Positions 35,294-43,069 of a stretch of DNA of 64,000 bases are shown one piece after another. Position numbers and translations under genes: made by a program. Numbering within the stretch: the first letter of the stretch is position 1; each line of letters opens with the position of its first letter. Where the stretch lies: contig NZ_JABEKX010000002.1 of the NCBI RefSeq assembly GCF_013407595.1, positions 62,001 to 126,000 of the forward strand. Reading direction: 5' to 3'. Under the pieces are notes generated by a model. The model had not been told where the DNA came from and ran no database searches. It was given only the letters and a program-made list of their open reading frames with translations. This DNA comes from Lacticaseibacillus absianus. GTDB taxonomy: Bacteria > Bacillota > Bacilli > Lactobacillales > Lactobacillaceae.

Positions 35294-35932
35294 ATGAGAT
35301 TCGAATCGACAGGCTTTGGATTACTGCTGACCGGGGCGGCCGGTGGCTTAGATGCCTACTCATACTTGGCACACGGTGGGGTGTTCGCGGGGTTGCAGAC
35401 CGGGAACCTGATCCTGTTGGGCGTCCAGGTCGGGCAGGGGCATTGGCCGACGGCGTTGCGCTATGTCGCCGCACTGCTCGCGTTTGCGCTCGGGACCGCG
35501 GTGATCCGCTTGCTGCAGCGGCACCGGCACCTGACGCACCGGGCGACGCTACGCCGACGGACGATCCTCGGGTATGCCGTGCTACTGCTCGCCGTGGTCG
35601 GGGTGGCCGGCCCGCGGTTGGGCGATCGCTGGGCCGTGGTCGGCTTGGCGCTGGCCGCTGCCGCACTGCTGCAAGAGTTTCGGCAGCTCAACGGGGGCCC
35701 GTTCACGCCACTGATGATGACAGGCAACTTGCGCACGCTGACCGCTAGTGCCGTAGACGGGGTGCTTTTCGGCGAGCCAGCCGCCCGGCGGCAAGCGGCG
35801 CGCACGGGCGCGCTGATGCTGAGCTTCGGCGTTGGTGCGGCAGTGGTCGCCGTGCTGGTCGCCGCACACGGGCCTTTGGCCCTCGGGGTCCCGGCCGCGC
35901 TACTGGGCCTCGCTGCCCTCAGCCGACCGTGA
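35294..35932 (+). CDS. YoaK/DUF1275 family membrane protein
   Basis: A 212-residue protein with about six hydrophobic segments. The DUF1275 pattern is evident: GLLLTGAAGGLDAYSYLAHG, VFAGLQTGNLILLG near the N-terminus and the matching FTPLMMTGNLRTLT in the second half. No enzymatic or transport activity is established for the family. The ATG 35294 lies seven bases after AGGAGGT. It is followed after 38 bases by msrA and may be co-transcribed with it. Confidence 0.85.
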   Translation: MRFESTGFGLLLTGAAGGLDAYSYLAHGGVFAGLQTGNLILLGVQVGQGHWPTALRYVAALLAFALGTAVIRLLQRHRHLTHRATLRRRTILGYAVLLLAVVGVAGPRLGDRWAVVGLALAAAALLQEFRQLNGGPFTPLMMTGNLRTLTASAVDGVLFGEPAARRQAARTGALMLSFGVGAAVVAVLVAAHGPLALGVPAALLGLAALSRP

Positions 35933-35970
35933 CGGCGGCAGATCACACGACAGATTTCAGGAGGCACTGA

Positions 35971-36774
35971 ATGGCACAAGCGCACACCCAATGGGATCAC
36001 GATCGCGCCTTAGCGCAGGTGATCAACCTATTCCTCGCACCGGGCACCCGTGACTGGGAGCGCGACCAGCTTCGCCGCGCCAAGCAGCAACTCGAGCAAG
36101 GCATGCGGCCGAGCGCCGCGCTGGCCACGCTGGAGGCGGCACTGCGGCCGCTGGCTCTGCGCGACAACCTGACGCCGGACGTGGCGGATTTTTATCAAGC
36201 GTTGACGGACACCGCACCGGCGCAGTTTGACCTGAGCCCGTTCTACGCCCCGGATGCGCCGGACCAGGCGCGGGCGATCTTCGCCGGCGGCTGTTTCTGG
36301 TGTATGGTCGAACCGTTCGATCAGCGGCCGGGGATCCGCTACGTGTTGTCGGGTTACACCGGCGGTCCGGGCGGTGCGCCGACCTATGAGCAGGTCGCCA
36401 GCAACGCGACCGGGCACGTTGAGGCCGTCGAGATCCTGTACGACCCGCGCCAGATCACGTATCAGGCGCTGCTCGACCTCTACTGGTCACTGATCGATCC
36501 GTTCGATGGCAACGGGCAGTTCCAGGACCGCGGCGCGCGTTATCGGCCGATGATCTTCCCGTTGGACGCCGAACAGGAAGCCGCGGCGCGGGCGAAAGTG
36601 GCCGCGGCCCAGGCCCAGACCCAGCGGCCGATCGCCGTGGCAGTGACGCCGGCCGGGCCGTTTTGGCCGGCCGAGAATCGTCACCAAGACTTCTACAAGA
36701 AGCAGCCTAAGCGCTACCGCGCCGTGTTGCGGGCGCGCCAGCAGCTGATGGCGATGCAGCGACGCGTAAAATAA
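35971..36774 (+). CDS. msrA: Peptide methionine-S-sulfoxide reductase with N-terminal extension
   Basis: A 267-residue MsrA that repairs methionine-S-sulfoxide in oxidised proteins using thioredoxin. The catalytic site GGCFWCM gives C108 as nucleophile; GYTGG, YEQVASNATGHVEAVEI and the Asn/His pairs of the family follow. Residues 1-90 form a helical extension (LAQVINLFLAPGTRDWERDQ, LEAALRPLALRDNLTPDVAD) found in some lactobacillal MsrA proteins but absent from minimal ones; its role is unknown. AGGAGGCACTGA precedes the ATG. Confidence 0.93.
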   Translation: MAQAHTQWDHDRALAQVINLFLAPGTRDWERDQLRRAKQQLEQGMRPSAALATLEAALRPLALRDNLTPDVADFYQALTDTAPAQFDLSPFYAPDAPDQARAIFAGGCFWCMVEPFDQRPGIRYVLSGYTGGPGGAPTYEQVASNATGHVEAVEILYDPRQITYQALLDLYWSLIDPFDGNGQFQDRGARYRPMIFPLDAEQEAAARAKVAAAQAQTQRPIAVAVTPAGPFWPAENRHQDFYKKQPKRYRAVLRARQQLMAMQRRVK

Positions 36775-36779
36775 ACCAC

Positions 36780-36820
36780 TCCTCCAGTAGGCGGTAACGC
36801 CAATCTATCTACTGGAGGAA
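36780..36820 (+). promoter_or_regulatory. Hairpin sequestering the ribosome binding site of the next gene
   Basis: CCTCCAGTAG (36781-36790) is perfectly complementary to CTACTGGAGG (36809-36818), which contains the GGAGG ribosome site of the gene at 36826. A nested GGCG-GTAA-CGCC hairpin fills the loop. In RNA this 10-bp stem would hide the ribosome site, pointing to control by melting or a ligand, or serving also as the msrA transcript end. Confidence 0.6.
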
Positions 36821-36825
36821 TAATT

Positions 36826-37272
36826 ATGGTTTCAAAGTTCAAGCAATATAAATGGTGGTTAGTATGTGTCGGAGTCGTGATCGGTTTGATTGTAGGACGA
36901 GTTGCCATGCACCGACTCCAGCCGACGACTCCAGCCTATGAGGCGATGAAGCGCACAGTTTTACTATCCGATCGGGTCGATAAATTGACTGATTCAGAGA
37001 AAACTGCTTTTTATACCCTAGCACGCCGAGCCGCCAAAGTCGCGACGCGGGATGAACCTACTGCAGACTGGGCTCGGTTCAAAGATACGCGGCTTTACGT
37101 CGAGAAGACGTCGAAGCAGCATGAGTACTTGCTCAACTACACGGTTGAAGCTCAGTCGCCATTCCGTGTCCAGGTCACTTATCAGCTCAAACTGACACTG
37201 AGTGAGCCAACGTTGATGGCAGGCAAAGTTCCTTTCAAGCTTCGTGCTTTTAGACTCCTGCAACTCGACTAA
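36826..37272 (+). CDS. Membrane-anchored protein of unknown function
   Basis: A 148-residue protein with one N-terminal helix (WWLVCVGVVIGLIVGRVAMH) and an outside domain rich in beta-forming residues and lysine/threonine (YEAMKRTVLLSDRVDKLTDS, YLLNYTVEAQSPFRVQVTYQ). No family recognised. The gene is visibly AT-richer than its neighbours. Its ribosome site is buried in the upstream hairpin. The DUF4230 gene follows 73 bases after the stop, so the two may form a small envelope module. Confidence 0.65.
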   Translation: MVSKFKQYKWWLVCVGVVIGLIVGRVAMHRLQPTTPAYEAMKRTVLLSDRVDKLTDSEKTAFYTLARRAAKVATRDEPTADWARFKDTRLYVEKTSKQHEYLLNYTVEAQSPFRVQVTYQLKLTLSEPTLMAGKVPFKLRAFRLLQLD

Positions 37273-37345
37273 ATCGGTGCTTGCAATGAGGCTTTTGCTA
37301 TGGAAGAATGAGTGGAACATTCATGCAGATGGGGGAACATTCGTG

Positions 37346-37924
37346 ATGAAATTTTTGACCAGACTGGGGATTATACTGATCGCTATCGTGGGAATCGGTG
37401 CGGGGTTCATGTACTTACGCTCAACAGATACAGAGACTGAAAAAGCGACGGCCAACTACGATGTGAAGGAGGTGGGGCAACTCGATACGACTAGCATTTT
37501 TTACGACAAAATCGTCAAGGCTAAGGAAGCCAAGAAAGTCCTAAACCTGAAAGTCGGCGAAGAGGCGGTCTTATACATCTTTCACTTCAAGGCTCAGATT
37601 TACTACGACCTGAGTCAGGCACATAGCGAGTATGATGATTCGACGAAGACGCTGAAGGTCACGATGCCGCATCCGGAGGTAAAGCTCCTCTTGAAGGACT
37701 CACATTACAGTGCTGATTACGATTACTACAAGGTCAAGGATTCTGTTCTGATCGAGGATAAGAACACGAATGGACTGAAGTTGCAAAAAGAGGCTGCTGA
37801 CGATGTGAAAACGGATATTTTAGCTAAAGACGATATCGTCAACACAGCTGAACAAAGCGCAAAGAAGATCCTTTCCAAGATGTTCAGTGCAGACAAGGTC
37901 AGGGTCATTTGTGAATTTGCTTGA
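37346..37924 (+). CDS. DUF4230 domain-containing membrane-anchored protein
   Basis: A 192-residue protein with an N-terminal membrane helix (LGIILIAIVGIGAGFMYL) and an extracellular part resembling DUF4230 (VGQLDTTSIFYDKIVKAKEA, FKAQIYYDLSQAHSEYDDST, KTLKVTMPHPEVKLLL). The function of the family is unknown. I start at ATG 37346, nine bases after GGGGGA; earlier in-frame codons overlap the previous gene. Like the gene before it, it is AT-richer than the surroundings, suggesting joint acquisition. Confidence 0.75.
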   Translation: MKFLTRLGIILIAIVGIGAGFMYLRSTDTETEKATANYDVKEVGQLDTTSIFYDKIVKAKEAKKVLNLKVGEEAVLYIFHFKAQIYYDLSQAHSEYDDSTKTLKVTMPHPEVKLLLKDSHYSADYDYYKVKDSVLIEDKNTNGLKLQKEAADDVKTDILAKDDIVNTAEQSAKKILSKMFSADKVRVICEFA

Positions 37925-37927
37925 TTT

Positions 37928-37958
37928 CAAAACGGACGCCATGTGGGCGTCCGTTTTG
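37928..37958. terminator. Bidirectional terminator after the DUF4230 gene
   Basis: A 13-bp perfect stem CAAAACGGACGCC / GGCGTCCGTTTTG with loop ATGTG between convergent genes. Confidence 0.85.
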
Positions 37959-37959
37959 G

Positions 37960-38310
37960 TCAATCTAGCGCCGCGATCGTGTCGAGCAGGTCGTCGAGGT
38001 GGGTGACTTGTTGCTGGTAGTCACTGAAGTCTGCGCCGTGTTGCGCGTAGTACTCCTCTGGTCCACCGGCGATGAACGGCCATTCGTACCGCTGGACCGC
38101 GGTGTAGGTCTGAGCGAAGTCAACGAGCACGGCGTGGGTCTCCGGGCCCCGTAACTGCAAGCTCATCTCGATCACGCGAAAGTCGGTGTAGGCGAGTTCG
38201 AACTGAACGGCGATAGCGCGGGCGAACGGTGAGTGGTCGCGAATGTGCAAAAAATGGTGGTCGACCGTCCACTTGAGGTTGGCGATCGACTGAGCAACAT
38301 CTAGCTTCAT
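37960..38310 (-). CDS. Hypothetical 116-residue protein
   Basis: A soluble protein of mostly helical prediction (DVAQSIANLKWTVDHHFLHI, THAVLVDFAQTYTAVQRYEW, VTHLDDLLDTIAALD). No motif or family recognised. AAGGAGGGCGCCTT precedes the ATG, so it is very likely a real gene. It is transcribed alone, away from the divergent GNAT gene. Confidence 0.7.
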   Translation of the reverse strand: MKLDVAQSIANLKWTVDHHFLHIRDHSPFARAIAVQFELAYTDFRVIEMSLQLRGPETHAVLVDFAQTYTAVQRYEWPFIAGGPEEYYAQHGADFSDYQQQVTHLDDLLDTIAALD

Positions 38311-38389
38311 AAGGCGCCCTCCTTTTTGGTTACCATGAGCATACGCGCGTCTGCCCGGGATTGCACGGCTGACGACTCGGACCTAGGAG

Positions 38390-38418
38390 TTGCTTGCGGC
38401 ACCGTGCTGTGCGACAAT
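38390..38418 (+). promoter_or_regulatory. Sigma-A promoter of the ElaA-like gene
   Basis: TTGCTT (38390-38395) and GACAAT (38413-38418) are separated by 17 bases, 28 bases before the ATG. Confidence 0.6.
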
Positions 38419-38445
38419 CACGACAAACTGACACTGGAGGTCAAC

Positions 38446-38889
38446 ATGACAACGATCGAGATCAAACCAACCGCAGCGCTGACACCGGCAGAACTGGTCG
38501 AACTGTTCGAGGCACGGGTGCGTGTCTTCGTCGTCGAGCAGCACTGCGCGTATCAAGAGGTCGATGAGAAGGACCTGACCGCGTGGCACGTGATCCTGCG
38601 CCGCAGCGGCCGGCTGGTCGCGGCCGCGCGGATCGTCCCGCATGACGATGGCGAACACATCAGCTTCGGACGGGTGCTGGTGACCCGCGACGCGCGCGGC
38701 CAGCACTTGGCGACTGGACTGATCACCGAGACGTTGCTGGCGATCGCGGCACATTTTCCCGGCCAGTCGATCAAGATCCAGGCGCAAGTGTATCTGCGCG
38801 ACTGGTACGGCAGCTTCGGGTTCGTGCCGGTGTCTGAGCCATACCTGGAAGACGGGATCCCGCACGTGGACATGGTGCTGACGCGCTAG
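38446..38889 (+). CDS. ElaA-like GNAT acetyltransferase
   Basis: A 147-residue GNAT enzyme of the ElaA type: LFEARVRVFVVEQHCAYQEV followed by DEKDLTAWHVILRR, the acetyl-CoA loop LVTRDARGQHLATGLI and the C-terminal VYLRDWYGSFGFVPVSEPYL. The natural substrate of ElaA proteins is not established. ATG 38446 lies six bases after CTGGAGG; upstream in-frame codons overlap the promoter. The phosphatase gene follows after 52 bases. Confidence 0.88.
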   Translation: MTTIEIKPTAALTPAELVELFEARVRVFVVEQHCAYQEVDEKDLTAWHVILRRSGRLVAAARIVPHDDGEHISFGRVLVTRDARGQHLATGLITETLLAIAAHFPGQSIKIQAQVYLRDWYGSFGFVPVSEPYLEDGIPHVDMVLTR

Positions 38890-38941
38890 CGGGGATGCGT
38901 TACAATAGACGTTACAGTCTTGGAAGAAATCAGGTGCGAAC

Positions 38942-39718
38942 TTGGCTCAACTCTTACAGATCCATCACGGCTTCAACTTCCGCGACCTCGGTGGCTACCA
39001 GACCACTGACGGGCGCACCGTCGCTGACCACCGGCTCGTGCGCGCGAGCAAGCTGGACCAGCTGTCTGACCGCGATCAGGCTTACCTGACGGATTACGGC
39101 GTGACGCTGGATGTCGACTTCCGGTCGCCTGAGGAGCGCGACACGGCGCCGGACCGGGTGCCGGCAGGGGCCGCGTACCACTTCGACCCGGTGTTCCCGA
39201 CTGATGAGACGCAGGTGACAACGTGGGCCGAGGAGCAAAAAACCTTCGCCTTCGATGCGCAAGGCGGCTATAAGAACATGCTGCGGACGTATCAGGACAT
39301 CATCACCAACCCGCAATCGCAGACGGCGTACCGCAAGTTTTTCGACTTAGCTCTGGCCAACCCGACCGGCGCATTGCTGTTTCACTGCTCGGCGGGCAAA
39401 GACCGCACCGGGATGGGGGCGGCGTTCGTGCTGGCCGCCTTGGACGTGCCGGAAGCGACGATCCGGGCGGATTACCTGACAACGAACCGCTATGTCGGGC
39501 CGGCCGTCGACGACGTGCTGACACAGGCGAAGGCGCAAGGGGCGAACGCGAACATGCAGACCAGCCTGCGCGACCTGTGGATCGCCCGCGAGGAGTACCT
39601 CGACGCGGCATTGGCCACGGTTACCGCGCAGTACGGCAATATGCGGCGGTACCTCAGCCAGGCGCTGGACCTGACCGACGGGGAAGTGGCGCAGCTCAAG
39701 CGGCTGTACCTGTTGTGA
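38942..39718 (+). CDS. Tyrosine-protein phosphatase (LipA/PTP-like)
   Basis: A 258-residue dual-specificity/tyrosine phosphatase of the Y_phosphatase3 class. The P-loop HCSAGKDRTG places catalytic C149 and R155; upstream are FNFRDLGGY and VDFRSPEERDTAPD. In related bacteria such enzymes act on phosphotyrosine or phosphoinositides. The start is TTG 38942 after AGGTG with TACAAT at 38901-38906 as a possible -10 element. A second GNAT gene follows after 16 bases. Confidence 0.9.
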   Translation: MAQLLQIHHGFNFRDLGGYQTTDGRTVADHRLVRASKLDQLSDRDQAYLTDYGVTLDVDFRSPEERDTAPDRVPAGAAYHFDPVFPTDETQVTTWAEEQKTFAFDAQGGYKNMLRTYQDIITNPQSQTAYRKFFDLALANPTGALLFHCSAGKDRTGMGAAFVLAALDVPEATIRADYLTTNRYVGPAVDDVLTQAKAQGANANMQTSLRDLWIAREEYLDAALATVTAQYGNMRRYLSQALDLTDGEVAQLKRLYLL

Positions 39719-39734
39719 TAAGGGGGTGCATGCG

Positions 39735-40226
39735 ATGACGGTGACGCTCAAGCCGGTCAGCTCGATGCAAGACCGCAAGCTGGTCTTGGACTTGTACCAA
39801 GGGGCCGCGGATTATTTTGCCTTGACGGGTCAGGGCTACCCGAGTCGGGCGACGGTCGAAGAGGACCGCACGGCGCGACCGGCGCAGTTACCGGCCAATG
39901 CGAAACACTACGGGGTGCTAATGACCGGCGCAACGGCCGTCGGTGTGCTGGATTATGTGGTCGGGTACCCGACAGTGGACAGCCTGTACATCGGCTTGCT
40001 GCTCCTACCCGTCACGCAGCGCCGGCGGGGTCTCGGCACGCAGGTCGTCGCGCAACTGCACGCCGAGCATCCCGAATGCCGGCGCTTTCGCGTGGCGGTC
40101 GCCGATGCCAACGAGGGCGGCATGCAGTTCTGGCTGGCGCAGGGGTTTCGCTTCGTGCGAGCCGGGCAGGCGAGCCTGGGCACCGGTCACACGCTGGCGG
40201 TGACGCTACTAGACCGGCAGTGGTGA
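39735..40226 (+). CDS. GNAT acetyltransferase
   Basis: A 163-residue protein with a GNAT core: VGVLDYVVGYPTVDSLYIGL, then the acetyl-CoA-binding VTQRRRGLGTQVVAQL and QFWLAQGFRFVRAG. The substrate is unknown. ATG 39735 lies eight bases after AGGGGG; the GTG at 39726 overlaps that site. It is probably co-translated with the phosphatase gene upstream and ends the operon. Confidence 0.85.
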   Translation: MTVTLKPVSSMQDRKLVLDLYQGAADYFALTGQGYPSRATVEEDRTARPAQLPANAKHYGVLMTGATAVGVLDYVVGYPTVDSLYIGLLLLPVTQRRRGLGTQVVAQLHAEHPECRRFRVAVADANEGGMQFWLAQGFRFVRAGQASLGTGHTLAVTLLDRQW

Positions 40227-40243
40227 CACACGACGACTGAACT

Positions 40244-40295
40244 CAAAACGACCCTTTGCCCGCTGGCTTCAGCCGGTGCGCAAAGGGTCGTTTTG
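40244..40295. terminator. Bidirectional terminator between GNAT and MFS genes
   Basis: A 16-bp perfect stem CAAAACGACCCTTTGC / GCAAAGGGTCGTTTTG with an inner small hairpin, between convergent genes. Confidence 0.88.
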
Positions 40296-40304
40296 GGTCC
40301 GCGT

Positions 40305-41522
40305 TCAGTGGCGTAACTTCGGTTCGGCGAACCAGAGCATCAAGAAGTTGATCAGGAGCATGCAAGCCGTCGAGATGAACACGACGTTGTAGTCGAACAG
40401 ACCGGCCAGCGTCCCGCCGAGTAGCGCCCCGAGCATGTTACCGAGCGCCTGGAAGGATTGATTCCACGAGAAGATTGCGCTGGTCGCGCTGGCCGGCGCA
40501 TTTTTGGTCAACAGGGTCTGAATGGTCGGGAACAGCGCGCCATCTGAGACGCCGACCAGCAGCCGCAAGGCCCCCAGCGCCCAGATGCTGGTGACGAACC
40601 CCTGCGGAAAGTAGACCAGGACCGCAAACAGGTATCCGGCGATCAGGACCTTACCGGAGCCGTGCCGATCCCCGTAGGTGCCTAGGCGTGGCGCCGCCAA
40701 AATGTTCGAGATCCCTGGTAGCGCGGCAATGATGCCGGCGACGAAGGCGATCGCCCCGCTGTTGTGCATCAGCTCCTTGACATACAAGCTGATGATCGGG
40801 GCGATCGAGGTGTTGCCCAACTGCACGAAGAGGGTCGAGAACAGGAGCAACACGATCAGCTTGGGGTTATCGAATTGGCTCAAGACCCCGCGCAGCAGAC
40901 CCTGGCCCGTCGTCTCGCGCCGCGGGACGGGCGTGAAGTGCTCGGTCACCAAGGTGGCGGACAGGAGCCCGGCCAAGAACATCAGTCCGGCGGTGATGAA
41001 GAAGGTGACCCGGATCGAGAATACTGAGGCGAGTGCCCCGCCGAGGATCGGTCCCATCAGCATGCCTGACGTCGAGCCGGTGACCAACGTGCCTAGGGCC
41101 TTGCCGGCTTCTTTGCGCGGTGTCTGCGCCGCGATCAGGGCCTGGGCGTTGGAGATGAACCCCGAGAACAGGCCCTGTAACGCACGCAAGGCGATCAGCT
41201 GCCAGATGTTCGTCGCCAGTCCCATCAGGAACATCGCGGCCCCCATTCCGAAGCTCGCCCGGATCAGCATGATCTTGCGTCCTTTGCGATCGGCCAGAGC
41301 CCCCCACATCGGGCTGACGATCGCCGTGACTAAGAAGGTCGCGGCGTAGACCAACCCGGAATAAAACGAGACCTCGGCCTTGGTGAAGTGGCCGAGCTGG
41401 CTGACGTATAGCGACATGAACGGCATCAGCTCCGAGAAGGCTACCCCGGCAACGAAAGTACACCCCCACAAGACATACAGGTTGCGGCGCCACGGGTTAG
41501 CAAGCGGTTCAGTGCCGGCCAT
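40305..41522 (-). CDS. MFS multidrug-type exporter
   Basis: A 405-residue transporter with 12 predicted helices. The MFS motif A is GALADRKGRKIMLIR (about 73-87) and motif C-like GSTSGMLMGPILGG (about 148-161) suggests a drug/H+ antiporter of the PmrA/TetA-like group. The second half repeats the A-like loop (GTYGDRHGSGK). GAAGGAGTGATCTT precedes the ATG. It stands alone and its substrate cannot be deduced. Confidence 0.9.
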   Translation of the reverse strand: MAGTEPLANPWRRNLYVLWGCTFVAGVAFSELMPFMSLYVSQLGHFTKAEVSFYSGLVYAATFLVTAIVSPMWGALADRKGRKIMLIRASFGMGAAMFLMGLATNIWQLIALRALQGLFSGFISNAQALIAAQTPRKEAGKALGTLVTGSTSGMLMGPILGGALASVFSIRVTFFITAGLMFLAGLLSATLVTEHFTPVPRRETTGQGLLRGVLSQFDNPKLIVLLLFSTLFVQLGNTSIAPIISLYVKELMHNSGAIAFVAGIIAALPGISNILAAPRLGTYGDRHGSGKVLIAGYLFAVLVYFPQGFVTSIWALGALRLLVGVSDGALFPTIQTLLTKNAPASATSAIFSWNQSFQALGNMLGALLGGTLAGLFDYNVVFISTACMLLINFLMLWFAEPKLRH

Positions 41523-41589
41523 AAGATCACTCCTTCTTCAAGACTCTAACGGTCCATTGTGCCGAAGAATTGTGAAGAAAGTGTGACCA

Positions 41590-42188
41590 TCACCGTCGCC
41601 CCAGTGTGATCAGCCCGGAGAGTAGCAGGAAGCTCAAGACGGTGCCTTCGCGGACGGTCAGCGGTAGGTGCAAGGTTATCGCTAGGCCGATGGCGAGCAG
41701 GACGCACACGCCGTCGACGGCGTAGCGATAAGTCTGAAAGGCCCAGCGCGTGCGGGCAGCCATCAAGGCGCACCACGTTTCGATCGGGAATTTAAGCAGC
41801 TCGTATTTGAGCACTCGACCGGTCCCAAAGCCCCCATGCAGGTCCCGAGCACGAACAGCCCAAGGCGCAGCGCGTAGTGGTGTGGGGTCAGGTGACCGAA
41901 GACGACATAGGTGAAAAAGTTGATGCAGCTGCCGAACAGCAGGAGCGCAAGCGTCATCAGGCCGTACTGGGCCCAGTGGGGGTGGCGCTCTAACAGAATG
42001 CAGGCGAGCATGAACGCGAGGTTCAGCCCGGTCGTGATCGTCCCGACGCGGATCCCGCTGAGGTCACTCAGCGTGACGTTCAGCGCGGAGAAGCTCGAGA
42101 CGCCGACTGCGGCGCGGATGGTCAGGCTGATTCCGACGGCAGTGAATAGGTAGAAGCCCAGCGATAAGGCGAGTTTACGATAAGTCAT
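41590..42188 (-). pseudogene. YczE/DUF6198-family membrane protein, frameshifted
   Basis: From ATG 42188 (GAGGAGGTCACC upstream) the frame encodes the N-terminal half of a YczE-type protein (LYLFTAVGISLTI-like start, AAVGVSSFSALNVTLSDLSG, GTITTGLNLAFML) and stops at 41763 after 141 residues with an unrelated tail. The neighbouring frame from about 41830 to 41590 carries the missing second half (RVLKYELLKFPIETWCALMA, VDGVCVLLAIGLAI, LTVREGTVLSFLLL). The frames meet at a run of five G (plus-strand C at 41831-41835); one extra G would restore a protein of about 199 residues. It is a true frameshift, a phase-variable site or a sequencing error. Confidence 0.8.
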
Positions 42189-42218
42189 GGTGACCTCCTC
42201 AAGGTGATGGTCATAGTG

Positions 42219-42236
42219 TACCCAAACGGGTAAACT
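42219..42236. promoter_or_regulatory. Shared operator between yczE-like and Crp/Fnr genes
   Basis: The inverted repeat TACCC-AAAC-GGGTA (42219-42232) overlaps TAAACT (42231-42236), a possible -10 of the rightward regulator gene, and TACACT on the minus strand (42220-42215), a possible -10 of the leftward gene. This arrangement suits a regulator controlling both directions. Confidence 0.55.
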
Positions 42237-42271
42237 GACGAGTAGGAGAAATCTCACAGGAGGGTTGCCTG

Positions 42272-42931
42272 ATGCAAGAAAAACCTTGGCCGACTACGGC
42301 CCCATTGCCGGCGGCGCCACCGTTTCTGACGCCCCAGTTGGCGGCACAGGCTGTTTGGCGACGCTTCGCCGACCGCGAACCGTTGCTGACCCCCGGTGCG
42401 CCGGCCAGCGACTTGATGATCGTCGTCAGCGGGCGTGCGCGGATCATGGTGCAGGCGGCGAATGGGAAGGCCGCACTGCTCCAGTTCGTCGCGCCGGGGG
42501 ACCTGATCGGTGAGTTGACGTTGGTCGGCGCGGAGCAGGCGGCTAAGGCGGTGTTGGCGATCGGACCGGTCACCTGCCTCGCGCTCCCGCGTGCCGTGAT
42601 CGACCGCGAGCTCGCGGCCGATCACGAATTTTGGCGCCAGCTTGCCCAACATATCGGGGTGAAGCTACTGCGGCGGATGACGCACATGGCGGCCGCGCAG
42701 ACGCTGGCGCTCAAGTACCGCCTCGCGCACCTGATGCTGACGGTCGCACCGGATGGCGACTACCGCGAAAACAACGTCCAGATCGCCGATTACCTCGGTG
42801 TGTCCTACCGGCACTTGATGCAGACGCTCCGCTTGTTCCGGGAAGCTGGCTGGATCACACGCTGTCCCGGGGGCTACCGGCTGGACCGCACGGCCTTAGC
42901 TGCCCTAGCGGCAGAAGGCGAGCGGGATTGA
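42272..42931 (+). CDS. Crp/Fnr-family regulator (YeiL-like)
   Basis: A 219-residue protein with an N-terminal cyclic-nucleotide-binding-type beta-roll (LTPGAPASDLMIVVSGRARI, VAPGDLIGELTLVGAEQAA) and a C-terminal winged helix (NNVQIADYLGVSYRHLMQTL, FREAGWITRCPGGYRL). No four-cysteine Fnr iron-sulfur motif is present. It is divergent from the yczE-like gene, the standard YeiL/YczE pairing, and likely regulates it; that partner is now frameshifted. CAGGAGGGTTGCCTG precedes the ATG. Confidence 0.87.
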   Translation: MQEKPWPTTAPLPAAPPFLTPQLAAQAVWRRFADREPLLTPGAPASDLMIVVSGRARIMVQAANGKAALLQFVAPGDLIGELTLVGAEQAAKAVLAIGPVTCLALPRAVIDRELAADHEFWRQLAQHIGVKLLRRMTHMAAAQTLALKYRLAHLMLTVAPDGDYRENNVQIADYLGVSYRHLMQTLRLFREAGWITRCPGGYRLDRTALAALAAEGERD

Positions 42932-42960
42932 CCACCGGCCACTTTTGAACCAGTTGGGGG

Positions 42961-43004
42961 TTGCATTGGCGCGATCAGGTGGTATTATAAGTGAGTGCTC
43001 ACTT
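42961..43004 (+). promoter_or_regulatory. Promoter and TetR-type operator of the ABC exporter operon
   Basis: TTGCAT (42961-42966) and TATTAT (42983-42988) are 16 bases apart. Directly after the -10, AAGTGAG-TG-CTCACTT (42989-43004) is a perfect inverted repeat; another ACTCACT half-site occurs at 43047-43053. The last gene of the operon is a TetR regulator, the probable ligand of this site. Confidence 0.72.
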
Positions 43005-43069
43005 ACCTAGGCGTGAGCCTAAATTTTGGCTCAGTAATGAGCGGACACTCACTGAATCGAGGAGATCAC

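Noticed and set aside
24150-42188. Single inversion splitting one yczE gene between 24 kb and 42 kb
   Set aside because: The 42-kb locus contains both halves of its own gene in adjacent frames, so the C-terminal half at 24 kb must come from a different copy.
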